From Bacteroidales bacterium (lineage in GTDB: Bacteria > Bacteroidota > Bacteroidia > Bacteroidales > F082), in contig JANQGJ010000017.1 in assembly GCA_028277395.1 (NCBI GenBank), forward strand, positions 1 to 64,000: a stretch of DNA of 64,000 bases. Reading direction: 5' to 3'. This document shows positions 28,148 to 36,315 of the stretch, piece by piece; the stretch's first letter is position 1; the number at the start of each line of letters is the position of its first letter. The notes under the pieces are model-generated. The model made no database searches and was not told the origin of the DNA. It worked only from the letters and a program-made list of their open reading frames with translations. The translations under genes were made by a program, and so were the position numbers.

Positions 28148-30777
28148 TATTACCATTACTTTTAAACTTAATTGTAACTATTCATTATTCTGGTATTTGC
28201 CAAAACGACAGTACGTTATCACCTGAACAAATTCAACAATACTCTGACGAAAGTGTATTACTTGTTAATTACCTGGAAGGTACACTTAACTTTTTAGGGG
28301 ACCCTGAAATTTTACCCTCCGAAAAGGATATAGTATTTAACACAAGCTTTCTCAAAATTTTCGTTAATGACGAAGTGCAAATTGAAGATGATCTTGATGA
28401 AAACCGTGAAATACCTTTAAATAAAGATGTTCAGGCTTATTTGAAGGATATTGATTTTTTCTTTAAGGAAGTAAAATTTACTATGGATATAGATCAAATT
28501 GATCAATTGGTAACCGACAATAATGTTATTGTTTTTAAAATTACTTTAAACAGACACCTGGAGGGTGTTACAGTTGAAGATGATACAATAAATAACACAC
28601 AGTTACGATATATTGAAGTTAATCTTGATCCGAGTAAAAAAGACTTAAAAATAGCCAGCATTTATACTACCAAAATCAGGGAAAAAGAAGAGTTAAAGTA
28701 CTGGTGGAACAGCATGTCAACTGAATGGAAAAACTTTTTTGGTAATTCAGTTATTGTATTTGATACATTACCTTTTAAAAATATAATGTGGTTTTCCGAT
28801 AGTTCTTTAGTTACCATGAATTGGACACAGAAGATTTATTCGGATACAGCTGTTATTGTTGATGATGGAATTACAGACCCTGTTCTGTTTGATAATGACA
28901 CTATATTGATAGTTTATGATACTGTTACAGAAATCTTTCCTGACACTATACCGGTTTCATCGGCAACTATTTACACATTGTTAAAAACATTCCGGAAAAT
29001 TGAGAAGGTTGATTTATCGAACAACCTCACAATTTCAGACCTTACACCATTATCAGAACTGGCAGAATTAAAAGAACTTAATATATCGAATACATTAATT
29101 GAAGACCTTACACCTGTCAGAAATCTAAAAATGCTTGAATATTTTAATTGCTCAGGATCAGCAGTGCGGTCAATAGGATCATTACGATATATTTCTACAA
29201 TAACAGAACTTGATTTATCAAATACACTTATAAGTAACATTGATATTCTTGCGAATTTGAAAGACCTGGGTAAACTTAATATCACAAATTCCCGTATTTC
29301 AAATATTAGTGCTTTATCAGGCATTTCAAAAATTACACACTTCAACTCATCTAAAACTGGAATAATAAATTTCAGACCATTAAATAACCACACTCTTCTC
29401 ACTGATCTAAACATTTCAAACACAGAAATAAAATCTCTAAGATCCTTAGATTCGATTACCAGCGTTCAAAATCTAAATATAGACAGCACTGCAATCAATG
29501 ATTTATACCCGTTAAAAAACTGCACCAATCTTACAATTCTTCAGGCTAACAACACCATAATAAGTGATTTAAGCCCTTTGAATAACTTAAAACTACTTAA
29601 GCTGATTTATTGCGACAATAGTAATGTCAAAATGAAAGAAGCCAATGATTTTATGGATAATAATCCACGATGCCTGGTAATTTACAATTCTCAGAACCTT
29701 GTTAACTGGTGGCAAAACCTTTCGGATGAATGGCGTTCTGTATTCAAAGATAATTACAGCATTTCTTCTCCGGTTACAAAAGAAAAACTTCATACACTGA
29801 TAAACCAGAATTCTGTTTCACTGGCATATAACAAGAAAATTGTTTCCCTTAAACCCCTGAGTATGTTACACAGACTGGAAAAAGTTGATCTTCAACATAC
29901 AAATGTTGATGACCTGGAACCATTATCCGGTTTAAATAACCTTGAGGAGGTTAATTTAGATAATACAAAAGTTGTTACTCTTGAGCCCTTGAAATCGCTT
30001 CATAATTTAAGAACAGTTCATTGCAATGAAACTGATATTGAGGATCTGTCACCTTTGCTGGGATCACATAACCTTGATATTGTTTATTGTGATGATTCAG
30101 GTATTTCAACTGATAACGCTCTTAATTTCAAAAACGAACACAGCTCATGTCTGGTGATATATCAAAGTGACAAACTAAGAATGTGGTGGAATAACCTTAG
30201 CAATTCATGGCAGAAAACACTTGGTAATCAAGCTGATTTACCAGAAAATCCAGGAGATAAGGAACTACAGCAACTTGTTGATCTTACTGAGATCAGTATT
30301 GTTAACAATTCATCAATTGATGAACTTAGTCCGCTACATGTATTCTTAAGAATTGAGAAACTCACCATTAACAGTACCAATATCAATGATATTTCCCCGA
30401 TTCTTATGTTGGCTACAATTGAAGAACTCGACATTTCAAGAAATCCTGTTCAATCATTAGGTTCAATTTCAGGATTGTACAGGTTAAAAAAACTTATACT
30501 TGAGAATACATCTATTGAGGACCTTGAATCGCTGTCAGAGTTACACGAACTGGTTTACCTGAATATTGCCGGAACGAAAATAAAGTCGCTTAAATACCTG
30601 GATAAACTGCAGCAACTTGAAAAACTGTATTTCCATAATACCCGGGTACGAAATATAAAGCAATTGTATGGGTTACAGAACCTTGAGCTAATTGAATGTT
30701 ATAATACATCAGTTAAGAGTTCCAAAATTGATGAATACAAAGGACTACATCCGGATGTTGAGGTTGTTTATTATTAA
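28132..30777 (+). CDS. exported leucine-rich-repeat protein with three Trp-Trp modules
   Basis: An 881-residue exported protein: signal peptide (MRFKLVLPLLLNLIVTIHYS), a unique N-terminal domain (~25-180), then three rounds of a Trp-pair module followed by internalin-type LRRs. The modules are KYWWNSMSTEWKNFFG (Trp191-192), NWWQNLSDEWRSVFK (526-527) and MWWNNLSNSWQKTLG (685-686). LRRs have ~22-residue units such as LKELNISNTLIEDLTPV and LEKVDLQHTNVDDLEPLSGL. LRR arrays usually bind protein ligands. It lacks a T9SS tail or lipobox, so it is probably periplasmic. It overlaps the upstream gene by 16 bp. Confidence 0.8.
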   Translation: MRFKLVLPLLLNLIVTIHYSGICQNDSTLSPEQIQQYSDESVLLVNYLEGTLNFLGDPEILPSEKDIVFNTSFLKIFVNDEVQIEDDLDENREIPLNKDVQAYLKDIDFFFKEVKFTMDIDQIDQLVTDNNVIVFKITLNRHLEGVTVEDDTINNTQLRYIEVNLDPSKKDLKIASIYTTKIREKEELKYWWNSMSTEWKNFFGNSVIVFDTLPFKNIMWFSDSSLVTMNWTQKIYSDTAVIVDDGITDPVLFDNDTILIVYDTVTEIFPDTIPVSSATIYTLLKTFRKIEKVDLSNNLTISDLTPLSELAELKELNISNTLIEDLTPVRNLKMLEYFNCSGSAVRSIGSLRYISTITELDLSNTLISNIDILANLKDLGKLNITNSRISNISALSGISKITHFNSSKTGIINFRPLNNHTLLTDLNISNTEIKSLRSLDSITSVQNLNIDSTAINDLYPLKNCTNLTILQANNTIISDLSPLNNLKLLKLIYCDNSNVKMKEANDFMDNNPRCLVIYNSQNLVNWWQNLSDEWRSVFKDNYSISSPVTKEKLHTLINQNSVSLAYNKKIVSLKPLSMLHRLEKVDLQHTNVDDLEPLSGLNNLEEVNLDNTKVVTLEPLKSLHNLRTVHCNETDIEDLSPLLGSHNLDIVYCDDSGISTDNALNFKNEHSSCLVIYQSDKLRMWWNNLSNSWQKTLGNQADLPENPGDKELQQLVDLTEISIVNNSSIDELSPLHVFLRIEKLTINSTNINDISPILMLATIEELDISRNPVQSLGSISGLYRLKKLILENTSIEDLESLSELHELVYLNIAGTKIKSLKYLDKLQQLEKLYFHNTRVRNIKQLYGLQNLELIECYNTSVKSSKIDEYKGLHPDVEVVYY

Positions 30778-30787
30778 TTGATACGAT

Positions 30788-31222
30788 TTGAATATTATAA
30801 TTTCACAATATAAACAGGGTGATTACGAGAAACTAACAAAGCTTTGGGAAGCTGCAGGTTTGCCGTATAAACCTTATGGACGCGACAGCAGGGATAGTAT
30901 CGAGAAAGAAGTTAAAAACAGTTCCTGCAGGTTTTTATTTGCATCCTTGAATAATAAATATATCGGATCTGTTCTGGTAACGCATGATGGCAGAAAGGGC
31001 TGGATTAACAGAGTAGTTGTATTACCTGAATACAGAAAAAAAGGTATTGCAAGACTTTTGGTAGAATCCGGAGAAGAGTGGCTTAAAGAACAGGGTATTG
31101 GTATTTTTGCCTGCCAGATTGAAGGTTACAACGACGACTCTTTCGAAGCTTTCAAAAAAATGGGCTATATACCCTTTGAAGGAATAAGGTATCTTACCAA
31201 AAGGATAAATCCGGATATATAG
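30788..31222 (+). CDS. GNAT-family N-acetyltransferase
   Basis: A 144-residue GCN5-related acetyltransferase. The acetyl-CoA site is complete: VVVLPEYRKKGIARLLV (motif A, about residues 76-92) and the motif B region GYNDDSFEAFKKMGYIPFEG. An N-terminal YEKLTKLWEAAGLPYKP is typical of the family. The only start near the domain edge is TTG 30788, 10 bp after the LRR gene stop, so it may be the last gene of that operon. The acceptor is unknown. Confidence 0.85.
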   Translation: MNIIISQYKQGDYEKLTKLWEAAGLPYKPYGRDSRDSIEKEVKNSSCRFLFASLNNKYIGSVLVTHDGRKGWINRVVVLPEYRKKGIARLLVESGEEWLKEQGIGIFACQIEGYNDDSFEAFKKMGYIPFEGIRYLTKRINPDI

Positions 31223-31344
31223 TCCTGAAAAGAACAGATAAATGTTCTGATAATATTCCATTCATAAGATCTCCGCTTTCAGGTATTTTATTGATAAATC
31301 CTGCAATAAAGATAAGTGTTAACGGTAAAACTGATTCTATTAGT

Positions 31345-31352
31345 TAACTTTG
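31345..31352 (+). promoter_or_regulatory. -7 element of the LtaS-like gene (TAACTTTG)
   Basis: Exact TAnnTTTG match, 23 bp before the ATG at 31376. Its position excludes the longer open frame that begins at 31316. Confidence 0.5.
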
Positions 31353-31375
31353 CCACCAATTTCTATAACATTGGG

Positions 31376-33241
31376 ATGACAAAAATTATTTTTTCACTGG
31401 TTAAACAGTTTTTGTTCTGGATGGCATTATTTGCTGTTTCGCGACTAATCTTTTTTATTTATTATTCAGGTATTATTTCGCTTGAGAACATTGATTTTAA
31501 TGATGTTTTAATGTCATTCTGGTATGCTTTACCTCTTGATATTTCAACAGCATGCTATATTATTGTAATTCCGTTTTTAATTCTTTTTATGCAATCACTG
31601 TTTAAGAAACAGTGGTTTAGCTATATCAATCTGGTTTATTCGGTAATTGTTTTGCTGGTTTATATTCTGATTACAACTTCTGAAATCGGGATATATGAAG
31701 AATGGAAAACCAAACTACATTATAAAGCAATAAATTATATATCACATCCTGCCGAAATTTACAATTCATCCGATACAACTGTATTTTTTATACTGGTTGC
31801 GATATTAATAAGTCAGTTTACTTTGTTTTTCTGGATTTATAAACGGTTCGTATATGAATCTTTTAAGAAAATAACAATCAGATGGATTAATGGATTTATT
31901 TTTTTCATTACAGTTCCCATTCTCATTTTCATAGGGATTAGAGGTGGTATTTCCGAAATCCCGATTACTCAAAGTGTATCATATTTTTCCAAACATAATT
32001 TTGTAAATCTGGCATCTGTAAATACCGGGTATAGTTTCCTGATTAGTACTATCGAAAACTATCAGTTCAAGGATTCAAATCCGTATGCTTTTTACGAACC
32101 GGAAAAGGCAAAACAAAGAGTTCAGGATCTGCATAGCGTTGAAATTGATACTACCATAAATATATTAAAAACTGACCGGCCAAATATTGTGGTTCTAATT
32201 CTCGAAAGCTGGTCTGCTGACCTGATAGCTTCACTTGGCGGTAAAGAAGGAATTACACCACAATTTGCAAAACTCGAATCGAAAGGTATTCTGTTCACTG
32301 ATTTTTATGCTAGCGGCAACAGATCTGAACAGGCAATGTCAGCTATATTCGGTGGTTTTCCTGCAACTCCCATAACCGCAATAACACATAACCTCGAAAA
32401 AATTACCAGGTTACCCAGTTTAACAAAAGTACTTAAGGAAAATGGTTATTCTTCATCATACTACTTTGGTGGAGAATTGATGTATGGTGGTATTAAATCC
32501 TATGTCAATGTTGCTGGTTTTGAAAAAATTAAAGAGGGAAAAGATTTTAGCGATGACCTTCCAAGAGGGAAATTAGGTATACATGATGAGTTTATTTTCA
32601 ATGAGCATATATCTGATCTTAATGATCAGCCAGAACCATTTCTTTCAGCTGTTTTTACCCTCAGTACCCATTCTCCTTACGATCAGCCAATGGAAGACGT
32701 AATTAGTTGGGGGCCTGACAAAAATCAAAACGGTTATCTCAACTCAGCATATTATACCGACAAATGTTTAGATGAGTATTTTGAAATGGCTAAAAAACAA
32801 TCATGGTATGATAATACTCTTTTTGTTATTGTTGCTGATCATAGTCATAACACTTATAATAACTGGCCTGTTTTTACAAAAGAATACAGGAAAATACCAT
32901 TATTGCTTTACGGTAATGTGATTAATGATGAGTATCTTGGAACTAAAATTAACAGAATTAGTTCACAAACAGATATACCAACAACTCTACTGGAGCAGCT
33001 TAATATAAATTCGGATGATTTCTTCTGGAGCAGGAATATATTTAATCCTACAATATCTGAATTTGCATACTTTGAAACAGGTGATGGTGTTGGATGGGTT
33101 AGCCCCAATGGGTATTTTGTTTTCAATAATACCATCCAGGATTTTCAGATTAAAGAAATTGAACCACAATTAGTTGATTCAATCGTAACAGATGGTAAAT
33201 CATATCTTCAGGAATTGTTTCAACAATTTATGGATTATTAG
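31376..33241 (+). CDS. LtaS-like phosphoglycerol transferase / sulfatase-fold membrane enzyme
   Basis: A 621-residue membrane enzyme: five N-terminal helices (to about residue 205), a linker, then an extracytoplasmic sulfatase-fold domain (~255-600). Motifs are NIVVLILESWSADL, GNRSEQAMSAIFGGFPA, FTLSTHSPYDQP and VADHSHNTY (metal ligands). Related LtaS/OpgB-type enzymes transfer phosphoglycerol to lipids or glycans and use Thr as nucleophile; the equivalent residue here appears to be Ser317 (R-S-E-Q). ATG 31376 follows a -7 element. Without lipoteichoic acid in Bacteroidota the acceptor is likely a membrane lipid or surface glycan, which is inference. Confidence 0.8.
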   Translation: MTKIIFSLVKQFLFWMALFAVSRLIFFIYYSGIISLENIDFNDVLMSFWYALPLDISTACYIIVIPFLILFMQSLFKKQWFSYINLVYSVIVLLVYILITTSEIGIYEEWKTKLHYKAINYISHPAEIYNSSDTTVFFILVAILISQFTLFFWIYKRFVYESFKKITIRWINGFIFFITVPILIFIGIRGGISEIPITQSVSYFSKHNFVNLASVNTGYSFLISTIENYQFKDSNPYAFYEPEKAKQRVQDLHSVEIDTTINILKTDRPNIVVLILESWSADLIASLGGKEGITPQFAKLESKGILFTDFYASGNRSEQAMSAIFGGFPATPITAITHNLEKITRLPSLTKVLKENGYSSSYYFGGELMYGGIKSYVNVAGFEKIKEGKDFSDDLPRGKLGIHDEFIFNEHISDLNDQPEPFLSAVFTLSTHSPYDQPMEDVISWGPDKNQNGYLNSAYYTDKCLDEYFEMAKKQSWYDNTLFVIVADHSHNTYNNWPVFTKEYRKIPLLLYGNVINDEYLGTKINRISSQTDIPTTLLEQLNINSDDFFWSRNIFNPTISEFAYFETGDGVGWVSPNGYFVFNNTIQDFQIKEIEPQLVDSIVTDGKSYLQELFQQFMDY

Positions 33242-33380
33242 ACTTATGCCGTAACAATTGCATTAATGTTTTGACCTGCAGTAAATTGTTGAAAGCACTA
33301 TTTCATAAAGCTGACTTAATTTATCTATTTCTTAGTTAGATAATAAATCCTTGTTAAACAATTAATTTCTGTACTCAGGG

Positions 33381-33412
33381 AAAACCCCTGTTTTTATCAA
33401 ACAGGGTATTAT
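33381..33412 (+). terminator. hairpin after the LtaS-like gene, similar to one at 35716
   Basis: CCCTGTTT (33386-33393) and AAACAGGG (33399-33406) form an 8-bp perfect stem with a 5-nt loop. No T-run follows. A closely similar sequence stands at 35716-35746, after the dead metallophosphoesterase gene. Confidence 0.4.
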
Positions 33413-33508
33413 ACTCTGTTATATCTGGTATGGTTTACCCATTTTTACAGACTTGTCGTTACATCATTATGTATCAGCACAATAAGATGTCTATTACAAT
33501 TTAGATGT

Positions 33509-34372
33509 ATGGTTATGAGTAAATATCTTGAAATATACCGGATTGTTGTTAATCATGAATTCTTTGAAGAGAATCAATGTACATGTATTAATTTATCACC
33601 AACTGTAAAATGTAGTGAAGATTTAATAGGTCTTGGCCTTTTTATCAAACGAAGGTCAATAAATGAATGGAGCCTGTTGATCAGAAATAATGAATTACAT
33701 AAAGAAAACCTCTTGTTATGGTTATATAACAAACGTAAATTAAGTTTTTGCCTTGAAGTAACTCATTCCGATTTTTTCCTTTATACAAACTGGCCGGATT
33801 TCTCATTTGTAAAAGATTATGCATTTGATGTTGATCATAACGTTATGGATATACTTTCAAAAAATAAAAAAGTAAAATTTGGCTTATTACCTAAAATTGG
33901 AGAAATTCCGGTTAAAACAATCGAAAACAAAAAAAGCAGCAATCATGGTGTTGCAATGATAAATATTTCGTTTTCAAGAGAAATTATTGAAACCCGATGG
34001 TTACATCCAGATAAAGAAGCTTATCGCATTAGTATTCAGTTTTATCCATTAAAAGTGAAGTGGGAGTTTGTTATGCTTCCTAAAAACAACAAAAAAAACC
34101 AAAAGCTACTGCTTAAGGAATCTGAAAAACGTTTAAACATAACTCCCCTGGAAGAATTTGAGATGTTGCCAGGTCAATATGCATATAGAGGAAGTACATC
34201 TGAAGATATTTATCTTAGAGAGAATAATACTTATCAAATTCAACTTTGGGAACAAAAGAGTCAGGGAAAAAAAATGATTCTGGATCATATTCCCGTCCCA
34301 ACTACAAGCGAATATAAAATAGTTAATTCTCATGACAAATCATGTGTAATTACCAAGTATTGCTACTTCTAA
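33509..34372 (+). CDS. cytosolic protein of unknown function (287 aa)
   Basis: A 287-residue protein with no signal peptide or membrane helix. It opens YLEIYRIVVNHEFFEENQC, then LSPTVKCSEDLIGLGLFIKRR, and is rich in beta strands to the end (KKMILDHIPVPTTSEY). I recall Bacteroidota proteins with a similar start (tyrosine/histidine-F/Y-F, then a GLxFRR-like strand) encoded near phage-tail-like or contractile-injection clusters, but I could not check this and no tail genes are here, so no function is assigned. ATG 33509 is used; ATG 33515 two codons on is equally possible. It leads an accessory stretch containing two broken genes. Confidence 0.55.
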   Translation: MVMSKYLEIYRIVVNHEFFEENQCTCINLSPTVKCSEDLIGLGLFIKRRSINEWSLLIRNNELHKENLLLWLYNKRKLSFCLEVTHSDFFLYTNWPDFSFVKDYAFDVDHNVMDILSKNKKVKFGLLPKIGEIPVKTIENKKSSNHGVAMINISFSREIIETRWLHPDKEAYRISIQFYPLKVKWEFVMLPKNNKKNQKLLLKESEKRLNITPLEEFEMLPGQYAYRGSTSEDIYLRENNTYQIQLWEQKSQGKKMILDHIPVPTTSEYKIVNSHDKSCVITKYCYF

Positions 34373-34503
34373 CCAGACATTATGAAAGATACCATTTATT
34401 GAAGACAAATGAAGGTGAAAACCTTGTTAACATGAAACAGAAAAGATTGTGAGAAAGTTAAATGCTATGTTTGAATTTTATCCTGAATGGAAACCATTCT
34501 AAC
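34373..34503 (+). pseudogene. remnant of a sulfatase C-terminus
   Basis: Read in + frames, 34378-34431 gives HYERYHLLKTNEGENLVN and, after a shift of frame near 34438, 34447-34503 gives IVRKLNAMFEFYPEWKPF and a stop. Joined, the two follow the usual last segment of formylglycine sulfatases (xYELYxLxxDPGExxNLxxxxPExVxxLxxxFxxY). Nothing upstream encodes the catalytic part. This is best read as the tail of a deleted sulfatase gene. It is short, so the assignment is moderate. Confidence 0.45.
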
Positions 34504-34544
34504 TAACCACTCCAAACCAACATCAAAACTAAATTAATATAGTA

Positions 34545-35003
34545 ATGGCAAAAACTCTGGGAATAAAACCAAACGAAGAAGTTGTATGGATTGAAACCAA
34601 TGCCAAATACAGTTTTCATAATCCCGAATCTGTTAATGGTCCTTTTGGGCACTTCGATCTGAACATTTTTTCGAACAAATCAGTGTATGGTGAAATGGAA
34701 ATAGATACCGTATGGGCATTGGGAACAAAAGCCTATTTAACCTTAAAAGGATCATATACAATGGTTGACTACAATATGATGATTGATGCTGACGGTTATG
34801 GTACCGAAATAAGTCCCGTTTTTAAAGATGGAAAACCAATTAATGAATGTCGCCAGGTTGAAATTGCTATTGAGATTACCCTGTTCATGAATTTAATGAA
34901 TGGTAATATAAATCTTCACGGTTACATGCCCGAAACCTTTGGAAACGGATTACCGGCCAAATGTGTCTATTTGGATAAAAAATATCCATATAAACAATTA
35001 TAA
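34545..35003 (+). CDS. cytosolic protein of unknown function (152 aa)
   Basis: A 152-residue protein without signal peptide or membrane segment. It is rich in beta strands with aromatic residues (VVWIETNAKYSFHNPES, WALGTKAYLTLKGSYTM, VEIAIEITLFMNLMNG) and ends INLHGYMPETFGNGLPAK. No family is recognised. It has a normal ATG and sits between two degraded genes, ahead of the cystatin-like gene. Unlike those neighbours it is uninterrupted, which argues that it is still under selection. Confidence 0.55.
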   Translation: MAKTLGIKPNEEVVWIETNAKYSFHNPESVNGPFGHFDLNIFSNKSVYGEMEIDTVWALGTKAYLTLKGSYTMVDYNMMIDADGYGTEISPVFKDGKPINECRQVEIAIEITLFMNLMNGNINLHGYMPETFGNGLPAKCVYLDKKYPYKQL

Positions 35004-35182
35004 CTTATTTATATTCCTATCATGTATCTGTTTATTGAAGTTAGCCCCAAACTGTAATGATTATGAAATTTAATTCTGGTTAATATTACTTAAGATAGCT
35101 ATTACGACTTTGAAACAAATTGTGTATTTAGCTGTTTAACAGACACAAACAATAAAACGTAAGCCAAATTAAACTCTCAATT

Positions 35183-35706
35183 ATGAAAAACTAAACCTTT
35201 TCGCAATAGCAATGATACTGGTTTTATGCTCCGGTGAAACGCAAACTTACAAAGTTGCAGTAATTTGCGATACACGAAGCGATGCAAACCACAGTGGAAC
35301 CTCAGGAGTAAACGTTTCAGCCGTTAAAGCAATATGTAGTCATCTCAAAAAGTCCGGTGCTGAATTTGTTATCGCTCCCGGAGATTTTATCTGTGGTAAT
35401 GTTAAATGGTACAAACCCCATCCTCAAAGTAACCATGTTCAATATCAGGTGTTTTTGGAGGCGGCAAAATCTCAGGGTGTTGCACTGCCGGGAAATGATG
35501 GAGAAGTAACACTGTATCCAGTAAGAGGAAATCATGAATGTTACCAGGCATTTTTAACTGAAGATAGTATAGATGCTGCCTGACTGAAAAACATAGGGTA
35601 TTCTTTACCAAAAAACGTTCCCGATGATGAAGTTGGTTTTACATACAGCTTTTTATACAAAGGTTCATTGTACGTAACGCTGGATCAATATATGCATGCC
35701 ACCTAA
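35183..35706 (+). pseudogene. dead metallophosphoesterase gene (frameshift plus nonsense)
   Basis: Restoring one A in the A-run after ATG 35183 yields a proper signal peptide, MKKLNLFAIAMILVLCSG, continuous with YKVAVICDTRSDANHSG (a variant of the first metal-binding motif), IAPGDF (second) and VRGNHE (third). An in-frame TGA at 35581-35583 interrupts IDAA/LKNIGYSLP where Trp would suit (TGG to TGA). The frame then runs on through VGFTYSFLYKGSLYVTLDQY to a TAA at 35704, and the C-terminal half is missing. Two point lesions and a truncation make function very unlikely. The intact family hydrolyses phosphoesters outside the cytosol. Confidence 0.8.
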
Positions 35707-35715
35707 AACACGGGT

Positions 35716-35746
35716 AAAAACCCCTGATTTTATAAAACGGGTGTTT
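35716..35746 (+). repeat. second copy of the AAAACCCCTG hairpin sequence
   Basis: AAAACCCCTG, A, TTTTAT, A, AAAC, GGGT aligns to 33381-33407 with three differences. It follows the stop of the dead phosphoesterase gene and can fold around TTTTATAAAA. It is either a terminator type used twice or a small dispersed repeat. Confidence 0.4.
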
Positions 35747-35817
35747 TCCATCTTTCGGTGCGCTTTGCTTAACAGTAGATTTACAGTCTAATTTTAAACA
35801 AACTAACAAACACTATT

Positions 35818-36105
35818 ATGGGAACACAAGAAAACTTAATGCCAGGTGCATACACCCCATTTCATTGCGTTGATGCAGATGAAAAAAAACTATTTAATGA
35901 AGTGATGGACAAATTCGTTGGAGTTGGTTACGATCCGGTTGCTGTTGCAACCCAGGTAGTTGCCGGCACAAATTACAAATATTTCTGTAATGCAAAAATT
36001 GTTTATCCGGATTCACCAAACTATACAGCAATGGTAATAATTTACAAACCATTACCTGGCGAGGGTGATCCTCATTTAACAGAAATACGCAAAATAAGCT
36101 ATTAG
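35818..36105 (+). CDS. cystatin/stefin-like cysteine-protease inhibitor
   Basis: A 95-residue protein with the three contact elements of type 1 cystatins in order: an N-terminal glycine after MP (LMPGAY, residues 7-12), the first-loop motif QVVAG in TQVVAGTNYKYFC (about 46-58) and a second-loop-like PLPGEGD (about 78-84). The intervening helix (ADEKKLFNEVMDKFVGVGYD) and beta strands match the stefin layout, and length and absence of a signal peptide also match. Stefins inhibit papain-like proteases. It is followed by a strong terminator and uses ATG 35818. Bacterial cystatins are uncommon; the target protease is unknown and none is encoded nearby. Confidence 0.75.
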   Translation: MGTQENLMPGAYTPFHCVDADEKKLFNEVMDKFVGVGYDPVAVATQVVAGTNYKYFCNAKIVYPDSPNYTAMVIIYKPLPGEGDPHLTEIRKISY

Positions 36106-36154
36106 TTCAAACACCCATGTAGCAGCAGATGAATTTAACTGCTTCTGCATGCAA

Positions 36155-36187
36155 TTACTCATCCGTTTAGGTTTAGCGGATGAGTAA
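36155..36187. repeat. perfect 11-bp inverted repeat
   Basis: TTACTCATCCG (36155-36165) and CGGATGAGTAA (36177-36187) pair fully around an 11-nt loop, 50 bp after the cystatin-like gene. No T-run follows, so it could be an RNA 3'-end stabiliser, an auxiliary terminator, or a protein-binding site. Confidence 0.55.
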
Positions 36188-36255
36188 ATGAAATCCATAA
36201 CAAACAAATTTCCCCTTATATGTTGTTGTGGTGCCAAATCAAACCTATAACTCAT

Positions 36256-36313
36256 ATACAGGAGCAACAATTCATTAAGTGGTTTATGTGTGATTAACGC
36301 TCCTGTATTTTTT
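36256..36313 (+). terminator. Rho-independent terminator, rightward
   Basis: ATACAGGAGC (36256-36265) pairs perfectly with GCTCCTGTAT (36299-36308), followed by T residues to 36313. The loop is long (33 nt). It ends transcripts from the cystatin-like gene before the convergent response-regulator gene. Confidence 0.65.
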
Positions 36314-36315
36314 AA

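Noticed and set aside
33459-33464. Single CGTTAC motifs (here, and at about 40911) as further members of the box-array regulon
   Set aside because: Each is a lone hexamer without the 11-21-11 spacing or the -7 element at 32 bp, as expected by chance.
35581-35583. In-frame TGA as a selenocysteine or recoded codon in the metallophosphoesterase
   Set aside because: The same gene has an independent frameshift in its signal peptide and a lost C-terminus, and no Sec-type structure is seen, so decay is the simpler reading.
35212-35583. Intact 123-residue protein starting at ATG 35212
   Set aside because: That ATG lies inside the signal peptide of the frameshifted metallophosphoesterase, so the frame is a fragment, not a gene.
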